Of a stretch of 64,000 nucleotides of DNA, positions 24,778 through 33,891 are shown one piece after another. Both the position numbers and the translations under genes were made by a program. Position 1 is the first letter of the stretch; each line of letters begins with the position of its first letter. This stretch comes from Rhizobium subbaraonis. GTDB taxonomy: Bacteria; Pseudomonadota; Alphaproteobacteria; Rhizobiales; Rhizobiaceae. The stretch lies in NCBI RefSeq assembly GCF_900220975.1, contig NZ_OBQD01000001.1, positions 372,001-436,000 of the forward strand, given 5' to 3'. The notes under the pieces are model-generated. The model was not told the DNA's origin and did no database searches. It saw only the letters and a list, made by a program, of their open reading frames with translations.

Positions 24778-26871
24778 CTACATCTTCCCCGCAACCTTGA
24801 TCGCAAACGCATATTCGAAGGCGATCTCCTCCAGCCGCTGGAAGCGGCCGGACGCGCCGCCGTGGCCGGCGCCCATGTTGGTGCGGAGCAGGATCGGTGC
24901 ACTGCCCGTCGTCTTCTCGCGCAGCTTCGCCACCCACTTGGTCGGCTCCCAGTAGGTCACGCGCGGGTCCGTCAGGCCGGACAGCGCCAGGATCGGCGGA
25001 TAGGCTTGTGCCCCGACATTGTCATAGGGCGAGTAGGAGGCGAGCAGCCGGTAGAAGTCGGCACTCTCGATCGGGTTGCCCCATTCGTTCCATTCCGGCG
25101 GCGTCAGCGGCAGGGTGTCGTCGAGCATGGTGTTGAGCACGTCGACGAAGGGGACGGCGGCGATGATGCCGCCGAACTTCTCCGGTGCCATGTTGGCGAC
25201 AGCCCCCATCAGCATGCCGCCGGCCGAGCCGCCTTCTGCGACGATGTTTGCGTAGGAGGTGAACTTCTCCTGATTCAGATAGTCCGCCGCCGCGATGAAG
25301 TCCTTGAAGGTATTGGTCTTCTTCTCCATCTTGCCGTTCTCGTACCAGGCGTAGCCCTTCTCCTTGCCGCCGCGGATATGGGCGATGGCATAGACGAAGC
25401 CGCGGTCGGCCAAAGACAGGCAGTTGGTGTTGAAGCCGGCGGGGATGGAGATGCCGTAGGCGCCGTAGCCGTAGAGCAGGCATGGGGCCGAACCGTCGAG
25501 CGGCGTATCCTTGCGGTAGAGCAGGGTGACGGGTACGCGCTCACCGTCATGGGCCGGCGCGAAGACGCGGCGGGTGACGTAGTCGTCGATATTGTGGCCC
25601 GAGGGCACCTCCTGCGTCTTGAGCAGGGTGCGTGCGCGCGTCGCCATGTCGTAGTCGTAGAGCTGCGAGGGCGTCGTCATCGACGAGTAGGAGAAGCGGA
25701 TGACGTCGGTGTCGTACTCCGCTGCCCCCGAAAGGCCGAGCGAATAGGCTTCCTCGGCGAAGGCGATCTCGTGCTGCTCGCCGCTCTTGCGGTCGCGCAC
25801 AATGATGCGCGGCAGGCCCTCGTGCCGCTCCAACCAGACGAGGTGGCGGGCAAAGGCGAGGTGGCTGAGGATCAGCGTGCCCGGCCGGTGCGGCACCACG
25901 TCCTTCCAGTTCTCGCGGCCGGGTGCATTGACCGGCGCTTCCATGATCTTGAAGTCCTTGGCGCCGTCGGCATTGGTCAGGATGTAGAAGACGTCGCCGC
26001 CTTCCGTCATCGAGTATTCAAGCCCCGTCTGCCGCGGCGCGACGATCGCCGGTTCGGCCAGGAGATCCTTGGTCGAAAGCAGCCGGTATTCGCTGGTCTC
26101 GTGGTCGTGGATGTCGATGTAGATGAAATCGTCCAGAAGCGAGCCGCCGACCGACATGAAGAAGCCGGGATCCTTCTCCTCGTAGACGAGGCGGTCCTGC
26201 GACTGCGGCTCGCCGAGGATGTGGTGGAAGATCTTCGACGGGCGATGGTTCTCGTCCTGCAGCGTGTAGAAGAAGCTCTTGCCGTCCGGCGCCCACACCC
26301 CGCCGCCGCCTGTGTTTTCGAGCACGTCGCCGCGATCCTCGAGGGTTTCGAGGTCGCGCACCTTCAGCGTGAAGTACTCCGAGCCCTTGTCATCATAGCC
26401 CCAGATGCCGAGCGAATGGTCGCTGCAATGGTCGAGCCCGGAGAGGCGGAAATAGCCCTTGCCCTCGGCCTCCTTGTCGCCGTCGAGGAGCAATGCCTGT
26501 TCACCGCCGTCGCGGGGCTGGCGGAAATAGCGCGGCTGCTCGCCGCCGGTGACGAAGGAGGTGCCGTAGGCATACGGCCCGTCCTTGACCGGCACGGAGG
26601 TGTCGTCCTCCTTGATGCGCCCGCGCATCTCGGCAAACAGGGTCTTCTGCAAGGCCTTCGTGTCCTCCATCGCCGCTTCCATGTAGGCGTTCTCCGCCTC
26701 CAGATGGGTGCGGATCTCCGGATCGAGGATGGAGGTGTCCTTGAACATCGCCTGCCAGTTGTCGGCGCGGAACCAGGCGTAGTCGTCGGTGCGGGTGATG
26801 CCGTGGCGCGTGTCCTGCACCGGCTTCTTCGTGGCGATCGGGGCGGTGGGCAGGTTCTTGAAGGCGGACAA
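24778..26871 (-). CDS. ptrB: Oligopeptidase B / protease II (prolyl oligopeptidase family S9A)
   Basis: A 697-residue serine peptidase of normal length. It starts at a TTG codon with CGGAG eight bases upstream; no ATG gives the family N-terminus (LSAFKNLPTAP). The N-terminal part is a seven-bladed propeller that limits access to small peptides; the C-terminal alpha/beta-hydrolase domain has nucleophile Ser549 in EGGSAGGMLMG, then LTDPRV (Asp) and MGAGHGG (His). It cleaves after Lys/Arg in short peptides in the cytoplasm. The frame remains open upstream of the TTG but is Arg/Pro-rich shadow. Confidence 0.9.
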   Translation of the reverse strand: MSAFKNLPTAPIATKKPVQDTRHGITRTDDYAWFRADNWQAMFKDTSILDPEIRTHLEAENAYMEAAMEDTKALQKTLFAEMRGRIKEDDTSVPVKDGPYAYGTSFVTGGEQPRYFRQPRDGGEQALLLDGDKEAEGKGYFRLSGLDHCSDHSLGIWGYDDKGSEYFTLKVRDLETLEDRGDVLENTGGGGVWAPDGKSFFYTLQDENHRPSKIFHHILGEPQSQDRLVYEEKDPGFFMSVGGSLLDDFIYIDIHDHETSEYRLLSTKDLLAEPAIVAPRQTGLEYSMTEGGDVFYILTNADGAKDFKIMEAPVNAPGRENWKDVVPHRPGTLILSHLAFARHLVWLERHEGLPRIIVRDRKSGEQHEIAFAEEAYSLGLSGAAEYDTDVIRFSYSSMTTPSQLYDYDMATRARTLLKTQEVPSGHNIDDYVTRRVFAPAHDGERVPVTLLYRKDTPLDGSAPCLLYGYGAYGISIPAGFNTNCLSLADRGFVYAIAHIRGGKEKGYAWYENGKMEKKTNTFKDFIAAADYLNQEKFTSYANIVAEGGSAGGMLMGAVANMAPEKFGGIIAAVPFVDVLNTMLDDTLPLTPPEWNEWGNPIESADFYRLLASYSPYDNVGAQAYPPILALSGLTDPRVTYWEPTKWVAKLREKTTGSAPILLRTNMGAGHGGASGRFQRLEEIAFEYAFAIKVAGKM

Positions 26872-27059
26872 GGCGATACTCCGATGGGGGCCGGTGCGGC
26901 GGGAACGAAAGAGATAGAGAGAGCGGCCGCGCGCATCAAGACGCTTTGGTTCGGGGCAAGACCGATGATGGTGCTTTCGACGCCGATGCCGGCGTTGCCG
27001 GCGCCTGCCGAAACGCCGACTGGAGCGGGTCTTTTGCCGCAGCCGCGCTAAGATCCCCT

Positions 27060-27178
27060 CCGTCACCCCGGACTTGATCCGGGGTCCAGCGGCATCGCGT
27101 CGCGGTGCGAAAAATGCTTTTCTCGCGCAAGGACTTGCGCGGCTGGATACCGGCTCGGGGCCGGTATGACGGGGGAGG
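27060..27178. repeat. Intergenic palindromic mosaic repeat, family 1
   Basis: Starts GTCACCCCGGACTTGATCCG and ends CTCGGGGCCGGTATGACGGG, with the centre CTTTTCTCGCGCAAGGACTT. It has the same two-ended layout as the elements at 5.1, 29.8 and 38.2 kb. It occupies the middle of the 445-base gap between the ptrB start and the YceI stop. The rest of that gap (to 27316) is GC-rich and shows no gene. Confidence 0.65.
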
Positions 27179-27316
27179 GTGGGACGTGCGGCGTGGACCG
27201 TGAGGGGCGTGGGACGTGGAGGAACGGCCGCGGCGTTCGCGCGTCCACGATGCCTCCCTCGCAGCGCCCACCCTGGCGGCGCCACTCTTGCGCCACCGCC
27301 CTCGCACCACCCGCCC

Positions 27317-27901
27317 TCACTGCCGCACGCCGCGTATGTCCATGTCGAACTTGACGACGTTCAGGTAGATCGGCGTGCCGACGTCCATCCGGTAGCGCGA
27401 GCGATAGACGTTGCCGGTCACGTTGAAGGCGATGTCGTTGCGGTTGAAGCCCTGCAGCCGGACGGAAAACTGTTCGCGATGGGTGATGCCGCGGGCGGTC
27501 AGCATGCCGTCGACCACCGCCGTGTCGTCGCCCGTCTGGCGCACCGCCGTCGAACGGAAGGTCACCGTCGGATAGGCATCGGCATCGAAGACCGCGCTGG
27601 ACCGCAGAAAGTCCTCCATGCGGCGCTCCTGCGTCGAGACGCTCTGCGGGTAGAGCGTGAAGGAGATGGTCGAGGCGTCGATCCTCCTGCCGTCGATGCG
27701 AAACCGACCCGAAAATTTCGTGAAGCGGCCATTGATGCCGCCGCCGCCGATCTGGTCCACCGAGAAGCGGATCTGCGAGGTGCCGCTGACCTCATAGGTT
27801 CCGGCCGCCTGGGACAGAGCCGGGGCCTTCGAAAATGCGGCCAGGGGCAGCAGGATCTGGCCGAGGGCGAGGCTTGCAACCATGAGGGCGACGTGTCTCA
27901 T
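27317..27901 (-). CDS. yceI: YceI family periplasmic protein
   Basis: A 194-residue protein: signal peptide (HVALMVASLALGQILLPLAAFS) then the lipocalin-like YceI barrel, with the start GTYEVSGTSQIRFSVDQIG, TFRSTAVRQTGDD and VDGMLTARGITH. YceI proteins bind long-chain isoprenoids or polyprenoid quinones. Its ATG overlaps the stop of the cytochrome b561 gene (ATGA), so the pair is cotranscribed and coupled. The same pairing is common in proteobacteria, consistent with quinone handling next to a membrane b-type cytochrome. Confidence 0.9.
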   Translation of the reverse strand: MRHVALMVASLALGQILLPLAAFSKAPALSQAAGTYEVSGTSQIRFSVDQIGGGGINGRFTKFSGRFRIDGRRIDASTISFTLYPQSVSTQERRMEDFLRSSAVFDADAYPTVTFRSTAVRQTGDDTAVVDGMLTARGITHREQFSVRLQGFNRNDIAFNVTGNVYRSRYRMDVGTPIYLNVVKFDMDIRGVRQ

Positions 27902-28497
27902 CGCTCGCGTCCTTCGTTTGCGGGAGGGGGTGCTGGCTCGACCGCCCGCCTGCGGAGCATGCGCATGAGGACGCCTTCGCGGCGGACGAGATGATGGAAA
28001 AGCGCGGCTGCGGAATGGAGCGCTGCAAGGCCCAGCAGCGTATAGGCCGTTGTGGCGTGTACCCAGGACCAGAAGCCCTCGGCGTCAACACTTCGCGCCA
28101 TCGGCAGCGGCGGGATCACCACGATATTGAACAGGAAGGTCGGGATGTTCAGCGTCGTTGTCGAAGCGACGGCCCAGCCGGCAAGCGGCACGAGGAGGCA
28201 GAGGAGGCCCAGAAGCAGATGCGTTGCCGTGGATGCGCGCCGCTCGATGATGCCGAGGTCCGGATCGGGAGCAACCCGGCCGGCGGCAAGCCACAAGAGC
28301 AGACGCAGGCCGGCGAGCGAAAGCGCAAGCAGGCCGAACGACTTGTGCCATTGGTAGAGCGAGAACTGCAGCGCCGGGTCGATGCCGGCGCGTCGCATGG
28401 CGAACCCCAGCGCGACGAGCCCCAGCACGAGGGCGGCAATCAGCCAGTGCAGGCAGATCGCAACGATGCCATAGCCGTCGTCCCGCTGTTTGCGCAT
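27898..28497 (-). CDS. Cytochrome b561 family protein
   Basis: A 199-residue membrane protein with four hydrophobic helices. Heme-b ligands are His in CLHWLIAA, YQWHKSFG, and two further His in helices 3-4 (TATHLLLG, LAALHSAAALFHH). The start at 28497 has GGAGG eight bases upstream; ATG at 28512 is an alternative. The family moves electrons between quinol and periplasmic acceptors or acts as superoxide:quinone oxidoreductase. It is coupled to yceI by a four-base overlap. Confidence 0.9.
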   Translation of the reverse strand: MRKQRDDGYGIVAICLHWLIAALVLGLVALGFAMRRAGIDPALQFSLYQWHKSFGLLALSLAGLRLLLWLAAGRVAPDPDLGIIERRASTATHLLLGLLCLLVPLAGWAVASTTTLNIPTFLFNIVVIPPLPMARSVDAEGFWSWVHATTAYTLLGLAALHSAAALFHHLVRREGVLMRMLRRRAVEPAPPPANEGRER

Positions 28498-29003
28498 GCG
28501 ATCGTCCTCCATGCCGGCGGCCGGCCGCGCAACGGCCGGAACATCCCCACGACCCGGTGCGGCGCGAGCCGGTGTGGTATTCGAGCAAATCCGGAGCGCC
28601 ACGGGCAGGCCAGGCCGCACCGACCCGCCCGCTGTGTCTTGCCAACGCCCGCGCTGCGTCGTCATCCAGGCTGGGCCGCGAACGGGCGCCTTGCTGCCTG
28701 ACCCTTCGGGCTGGCCTCCAAGGGACCGGCTCGAGGGACCCGACATCTTGTGGCATGACTGCCGCGCCGCCTGTTCGAATGCCACCTGTCCGAATGCCCT
28801 CCGAACGTCTGTGCCGCTTCAGGAGACAACCGGCCGCGGCGGATTATTCCCTCGACCGGGCGTCTCCGTCGGTCCTGCTTGAACACTCTAACCGTTTCTG
28901 TCCGATTGCGCCGCAATCCTGCCGGCGTCACGGTCCGGGCGTTTTCGTGGTCCATGGAATGTGGCATATGGCGGCGTCCGCAGCCGCACTTTAAGAGACC
29001 GCC
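28498..29003. other. 506-base gap without a recognised gene
   Basis: Between the divergent cytochrome b561 and polysaccharide deacetylase genes. Frames here are short or Arg/Pro-rich. It contains an inverted GGCCGGCCGCGC-type run near 28518 and a repeated CGAATGCC at 28777 and 28791. Promoters for both genes must lie here, but no clear boxes are seen. Confidence 0.5.
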
Positions 29004-29735
29004 ATGCATCGTTCTCTCGCTTCCCTTGCCTTCACCCTTGCGCTCGCAGCGCCAGTCGCAGCGGGGCCGCGGCTTGTCGAGCCCGAGTTGACCGTCGCCA
29101 GGTCTCACGGCGGGCCGCCGCGGGTGGCGCTGACCTTCGACGCCTGCATGGGCAAGGTGGACCGGCGCATCCTCGACGTGCTGCTGCGCGAAAACATTCC
29201 GGCGACGATCTTCGTGACGGCGCGCTGGCTGAAGCACAATCCGCAGGCGACGGCGATCCTCCTTGCCCATCCCGATCAGTTCGAGATCGAGAACCACGGC
29301 GCCATGCACGTGCCGCCCGTCGACTATCCCACCGCCGTCTACGGCATCACCGCGGCCGGTTCTCCCGAGGCGGTGGCGCGCGAGGTCGAGGGCGGCGGGG
29401 CGGCGATCGTCGCCGCAGGCGCGCCGCCGCCGCACTGGTTCCGCGGTGCCACGGCCAAGTATACCGCATCTTCGATCGCCGCGATCTCGGGCCTCGGCTA
29501 CCGGATCGCCGGCTACTCGCTGAACGGCGACGACGGCTCGCTGCTGGGTGCGAGAGCTGCCGAGCGCCGCATCGGCGCCGCCCGCGACGGAGACGTCGTC
29601 ATCGCCCACATCAACCAGCCGACCCATGCGGCAGGCGAGGGCGTGGCGCGCGGCATTCTGGCGCTGAAGGCGCGGGGCGTCCGGTTCGTCCGTCTTTCCG
29701 ATGCTGACGCCGTTGCGCCGCAGCCGGCGCTTTGA
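29004..29735 (+). CDS. Polysaccharide deacetylase family protein (NodB-like), altered metal site
   Basis: 243 residues with a signal peptide (LASLAFTLALAAPVAAG). The NodB fold is recognisable: motif 1 reads TFDAC (Asp46 then Ala47) where the active family has T-F-D-D-G; motif 2 ENHGAMH keeps His98 and His102. So the catalytic base Asp is kept but the metal-ligand Asp is replaced by Ala. Later WFRG and the GDVVIAHIN segment match motifs 3-5. The role may be deacetylation of peptidoglycan or exopolysaccharide, or a variant activity. A repeat element follows immediately. Confidence 0.82.
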   Translation: MHRSLASLAFTLALAAPVAAGPRLVEPELTVARSHGGPPRVALTFDACMGKVDRRILDVLLRENIPATIFVTARWLKHNPQATAILLAHPDQFEIENHGAMHVPPVDYPTAVYGITAAGSPEAVAREVEGGGAAIVAAGAPPPHWFRGATAKYTASSIAAISGLGYRIAGYSLNGDDGSLLGARAAERRIGAARDGDVVIAHINQPTHAAGEGVARGILALKARGVRFVRLSDADAVAPQPAL

Positions 29736-29742
29736 TCTACCC

Positions 29743-29899
29743 GCTTCCGTCTTCCCGGCCTTGAGCCGGGGAACCAGCGCGATCAAGTCTTTGATCGCAC
29801 GAGATTCCTTTCGCTTGCGGCCGCAAGGCGGCTGGATTCCGGCTCGGGGCCGGAATGACGGAGGCGGGAGGTACCGTACCCTGCAACGCTGGTTTCGTG
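29743..29899. repeat. Intergenic palindromic mosaic repeat, family 1 (long form)
   Basis: Begins GCTTCCGTCTTCCCGGCCTT, includes AACCAGCGCGATCAAGTCTT and GATTCCGGCTCGGGGCCGGA, and extends to TGCAACGCTGGTTTCG. It is closely matched over its whole length by the copy at 38.16-38.31 kb (roughly 85-90% by eye). It lies between the deacetylase and the peptidase-hydrolase gene. Confidence 0.75.
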
Positions 29900-30029
29900 C
29901 CTGTGAGCCGACCTGGCCCGCAAGGTCGATCTCGTTCCGGTTACACAATCTTTGATTGCAAGATTGACTGAATGCACCATTTCGCTAGTGTTGTCTTCCT
30001 GAGCGGTTCAAAAGCACATGGAGAGGGAC

Positions 30030-32072
30030 ATGGGGCAGTTCGAATTCGCAGGCAGGCTTCTCGATGCGCGGCCGGATCGCGTGGATTTCCGGGACAGGCC
30101 CTATCTGCCGCCGCTGCGGCCTCTGCCGCCGGAATATCCCCTGCGCGAAGACATCAACCGCTACTTCGAAGAGTACGCACGGACCTACGTGCTGAACCAG
30201 TTCAGCGAGGGCGCCTGCACCGGCTTCGGACTCGCCGCCATGATCAACTTTCTCTACTGGCGGCATTCGACGGCGGGGGAGGCGCTGCCCGCCCGGGTCA
30301 GCCCGCGCATGCTCTATGAGCTGGCAAGGCTCTATGACGAGTGGGATGGCGAGGACTACGACGGATCGAGCTGCCGTGGTGCGATGAAGGGCTGGCACAA
30401 GCACGGTGTCTGCGACGAGGCGCTCTGGCCCTATGGCAAGCGTTTCATCCCGCCGAAGGACGGCTGGGCGAACGACGCGACCGAGCGGCCGCTCGGCGCC
30501 TATTACCGGGTCGATGCGAAGTCGCTGAACGACATGCAGGCGGCGATCCGAGAATGCGGCGCGGTCTATGCCTCCGCGCGCATCCACGCCGGCTGGTTCG
30601 ATATCGGCCGTGTCGAGACGATCGAGGCCGCCGTCATTGCGCGCCGCACCGGCGAGTTCGTGGGTGGTCACGCGTTTGCGCTGGTCGGATACGACCGCCG
30701 CGGCTTCATCGTCCAGAATTCGTGGGGAACGGACTGGGGTTACGGCGGCTTCGCCCGGCTCAGCTATGCCGACTGGGTGGAAGGCGGCTTCGACGCCTGG
30801 GTGGCTGCTGCCGGCGCGCCCGTCTTCGTCGACCAATCCGTCGTCGCCTATTCGCCGGTCTCCCTGCAGGACCGGGCTTCGGCAACCGCGCACACGGTTG
30901 CCGCCAGCACCGCCGCCCGGCCCCTGTGGGACAACGCCACCTGCTATCAGCATGCGGTCGTGCTCGGCAATGACGGCACGCCGATGCGCCGCCTGCCGGA
31001 GTGCCGCGACGGTGCTGCTAACCTCGAATACGTCCTGAAGACGAAAGTCGAGCAAGCCTACAAGCAGGGGACCAAGACGTTGGTGCTTTATCTGCACGGC
31101 GGGCTGAACAGCGAGCAGGCGGGGATCGTCCGGGCGTCGGTGCTCGGTCCCGCCTTCGCGCGCAACGGTCTGCACCCGGTGTTCGTCGTCTGGCGCACCG
31201 GCTTTGGCGAGACCATCCTCAACATCCTGCAGGACCTGCTGCCTTTGCAGCAGGAGCGCGTGGAGTGGTCGGTCAGGGAGATCGGCAAGTCCATGCTGGA
31301 CTGGCTGGACGACCAGAAGGACAATTCGCTGGAGCTTGCGGCCCGCGTCGGCGGCGGCAAGGCCGTCTGGACGGAAATGAAGGAGAACGCCGCCTATTCC
31401 GCTGAAAGCAAGGGCGGCATGCGACAGGTCGCCTCCATTCTGGGTGGACTTGCGGCCGACTGCCCCGAACTCACCATCCATGTCGTCGCCCACTCCGCCG
31501 GCGCAATCCTGTTCGGGCATCTCCTGAAACGGCTCGGCAGGGCGAGCGGCATCAAGATCACCACGACGACCCTTTTCGCGCCCGCGGCCACCGTCGATTT
31601 CGCCGTCGACAGCTATGGCCCGGCCTTCAAGGCGGGCGTGATGCCGAAGGCGAGCATGCTGGTACATTTCCTCGACGACCGGATCGAGAAAAACGACACC
31701 GTCGGTCCCTATGGCAAATCGCTACTCTATCTCGTCTGCCGCGCCTTCGAACGGGAGCACAAGACCCCGCTGCTCGGTCTTCAACTGGCCTGGAAGGCCT
31801 GGTGGGACAAGGCGCTGAAGGAGGACACGTTCCACAAGGATTTCGATCCGAGGAAGAAGGCCTCGCCGCTCGTCAAATGGCAGGCCCTCGTCGACAAGCA
31901 TGGCGTGGCCTTTGCCAGTCTCGCGGCCGATCAGGTCGATACGGCGCCGGGGCGGAAGATCGACGCCGCGCATGGCAGTTTCGACAACGACGTGGCCGTC
32001 ATCAACGACACGCTTCGTCGCATCATCGGCAAGGACCCCGCCCATCCGGTGACGGATCTGAGCGGCTTCTGA
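30030..32072 (+). CDS. Papain-like cysteine peptidase fused to an alpha/beta-hydrolase
   Basis: A 680-residue protein (684 if started at 30018). The start at 30030 has GGAG at ideal spacing. Residues 1-270 are a papain-like (C1) peptidase: catalytic Cys63 in EGACTGFGLA, His214 in GGHAFALVGY and Asn230 in VQNSWGTDWGYGG. It has no signal peptide or propeptide. After a linker (residues 275-335) comes a second catalytic unit: His356 in LYLHGGLNSE and a nucleophile elbow VVAHSAGAILFG with Ser489, as in lipase/esterase-type hydrolases. Both active sites look complete. This domain union was not recognised as a named family; the substrate is unknown. It stands alone, near an AI-2E permease on the other strand. 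Confidence 0.85.
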   Translation: MGQFEFAGRLLDARPDRVDFRDRPYLPPLRPLPPEYPLREDINRYFEEYARTYVLNQFSEGACTGFGLAAMINFLYWRHSTAGEALPARVSPRMLYELARLYDEWDGEDYDGSSCRGAMKGWHKHGVCDEALWPYGKRFIPPKDGWANDATERPLGAYYRVDAKSLNDMQAAIRECGAVYASARIHAGWFDIGRVETIEAAVIARRTGEFVGGHAFALVGYDRRGFIVQNSWGTDWGYGGFARLSYADWVEGGFDAWVAAAGAPVFVDQSVVAYSPVSLQDRASATAHTVAASTAARPLWDNATCYQHAVVLGNDGTPMRRLPECRDGAANLEYVLKTKVEQAYKQGTKTLVLYLHGGLNSEQAGIVRASVLGPAFARNGLHPVFVVWRTGFGETILNILQDLLPLQQERVEWSVREIGKSMLDWLDDQKDNSLELAARVGGGKAVWTEMKENAAYSAESKGGMRQVASILGGLAADCPELTIHVVAHSAGAILFGHLLKRLGRASGIKITTTTLFAPAATVDFAVDSYGPAFKAGVMPKASMLVHFLDDRIEKNDTVGPYGKSLLYLVCRAFEREHKTPLLGLQLAWKAWWDKALKEDTFHKDFDPRKKASPLVKWQALVDKHGVAFASLAADQVDTAPGRKIDAAHGSFDNDVAVINDTLRRIIGKDPAHPVTDLSGF

Positions 32073-32096
32073 CGGCGCGCCTGGCGCCCGACCGGC

Positions 32097-33248
32097 TCAC
32101 CCCGGAAGCGACGGCTGTTGCTTGCGGCCGGGGCGAAGTTCGTCGGCGATCGTCATGCCGATGATCGACAGCGGCAGCGCCAGCATGGCGCCCGCCGCAC
32201 CCCACATCCAGCTCCAGAAGATGATGGCGGTGAAGATGATGAAGGCGTTGACCTCGAACCGCCGCCCCATCACGGCCGGCAGGACGAAGTTCTCGATCAG
32301 CAGGTGCACGCAGAAATAGGCAAGCGCCGGAGACAGCGCCGCGATCATGCCGTCATGGGCGAGAAGCCCGCCGGCGACGAGCGCCAGCGTCATGACCGTG
32401 ACGCCGACGAACGGCACGAACGAGGTGAGGAAGGCAAACAGCCCCCACATCCAGATCATTCCCAGACCGCCGGCAAAGGCGATCAGGGCGGTAATCAGCC
32501 CGAGCCCACCATAGACCAGCGCGGCGGTTGCAAAATAATAGCCGAGCGCGCGGTCGATGGCATTCATCACACGGATCGCCGCCAGCCGCTGGCTTCTCTG
32601 CGGGAAGGCCAGGATCAGCATGCGCCGCAGTTTCAGCCGGCCCGAAAGAAAGAGAACGAGAGCTGCAAAGAAGATCAGCACCTGCAGCAGCGCCGGCGTC
32701 ACGCCGACGGTGACGATGCCGAGCAGACTGCCGCCCTTTTCCAGAAGGCTGTCCAGCGTCACCGATCCGGCGCCGAAACTGCGCGGATCGATGTGCAGCC
32801 ATTCCAGCTTGTTGAGAAGAGGCGTGACCCGCTCGATCGTCGCATTAACGATGCTGGGCGCCTCCGAGGCGAGTTGCATCAGCGGACCCGACAGGGCGGC
32901 GATGGCGAAGAACGCCCCGGTGGCGCAGGCGGTCGCCAGAAGCAGCGCGGTCGGAAGCGGCGGGATGCCGAGAGCGTGCAGCTTCTCGGCCGCGACCGCC
33001 AGAATGAGGCCCGTGACGACGGCGAGCGTCAGGGGAATGAGGATGTGGGCCATCATCGAGATCGCGCTCATCGCCATGATGACGAAGATGCCGATCACCG
33101 CCCACCGTACAGTCAGATCGAGCCCCTTGTAGCCCCGCGGCGCCCGCTCTTGCGCCAGCGCTGCCTCGAGGCTTGCAGCCTCTGCATCGCTCCTGCGGGC
33201 GCTCTCTTGGGCGACCTCCTGCAATGTCCTGGTTACGAGCTTGTGCAT
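32097..33248 (-). CDS. AI-2E family transporter (putative permease)
   Basis: A 383-residue membrane protein with the AI-2E layout: a hydrophilic N-terminal 45 residues, two helices (WAVIGIFVIMAMSAISMMAH...), a large amphipathic middle loop (residues 130-195), and five or six C-terminal helices with the family segment GLGMIWMWGLFAFLTSFVPFVG and GRRFEVNAFIIFTAIIFWSWMWG. The family contains quorum-signal exporters, Na+/H+ antiporters and many uncharacterised permeases; this member's substrate is unknown. It converges with the peptidase-hydrolase gene, 24 bases apart. Confidence 0.85.
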   Translation of the reverse strand: MHKLVTRTLQEVAQESARRSDAEAASLEAALAQERAPRGYKGLDLTVRWAVIGIFVIMAMSAISMMAHILIPLTLAVVTGLILAVAAEKLHALGIPPLPTALLLATACATGAFFAIAALSGPLMQLASEAPSIVNATIERVTPLLNKLEWLHIDPRSFGAGSVTLDSLLEKGGSLLGIVTVGVTPALLQVLIFFAALVLFLSGRLKLRRMLILAFPQRSQRLAAIRVMNAIDRALGYYFATAALVYGGLGLITALIAFAGGLGMIWMWGLFAFLTSFVPFVGVTVMTLALVAGGLLAHDGMIAALSPALAYFCVHLLIENFVLPAVMGRRFEVNAFIIFTAIIFWSWMWGAAGAMLALPLSIIGMTIADELRPGRKQQPSLPG

Positions 33249-33402
33249 CGGCGCGACTTTCCCTCAATTACACGACAACGCGGCACCGCGGTTCCGGTTC
33301 CAGCGTGCCCCGCGCGCGGGCTGTGATGTCGGCTTCTGTGCAAAAGTCGGACAATTCCAAGTGTTGACTCTCTCTTGCCCCATTTCCGTCGCAGGAGCGG
33401 CG

Positions 33403-33834
33403 ATGCCTAGCATCGGAGTGATTCAGCGTATGAAGATTGCCACCGCACTGTTCGCGTCCGCCTGTGCGATCGCGCCCAATGCCATTGCCATGAACGCGCA
33501 CGCCATGGACGCGCGAATCCGCAGCCAGCTGGCCAAGCTCGACCCCCAGACCCGGCTCGAGCAGCGCTGCGACATGGAAGCTATGGACCGCATCAAGGCC
33601 GCGGGGAAGGGCTACCAGCCGGACAAGGTGATCGCCTATTCGTTCGGCGACCCGAAGACCATTGGGAACAAGCTCAAGACGGAGGGTGCGGTCTTTCGGA
33701 GCAAGGGCGAATGGTATCGCCTCGCCTTCAAGTGCGAGACCTCCGACGACCACTTCGACGTGACCGCGTTCAAGTACAGGATCGGCGACATGGTGCCGCG
33801 TGACGACTGGGACGCGCACTATCTGTACGACTGA
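33403..33834 (+). CDS. DUF930 domain secreted protein
   Basis: A 143-residue protein. The start at 33403 has AGGAGCGGCG at good spacing; ATG at 33430 gives a shorter signal peptide (MKIATALFASACAIAPNAIA). The mature domain reads LAKLDPQTRLEQRCDMEAM, then YSFGDPKTIGNKL and ECETS/KCETSDDHFDV-like segments with two Cys (RCDME and FKCETS) likely disulfide-linked. This pattern matches DUF930, a rhizobial periplasmic family of unknown role. It is divergent from the AI-2E gene. Confidence 0.82.
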   Translation: MPSIGVIQRMKIATALFASACAIAPNAIAMNAHAMDARIRSQLAKLDPQTRLEQRCDMEAMDRIKAAGKGYQPDKVIAYSFGDPKTIGNKLKTEGAVFRSKGEWYRLAFKCETSDDHFDVTAFKYRIGDMVPRDDWDAHYLYD

Positions 33835-33891
33835 TACCGGCGATCTTCGACGCCGCCGGCGCGGAAGGGCAGGCGGGCGATGCCGGCCTGA

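Noticed and set aside
24715-27051. A 778-codon plus-strand frame opposite the protease II gene
   Set aside because: Antisense shadow with low-complexity Arg/Val/Gly sequence; the minus strand has intact S9A catalytic motifs.
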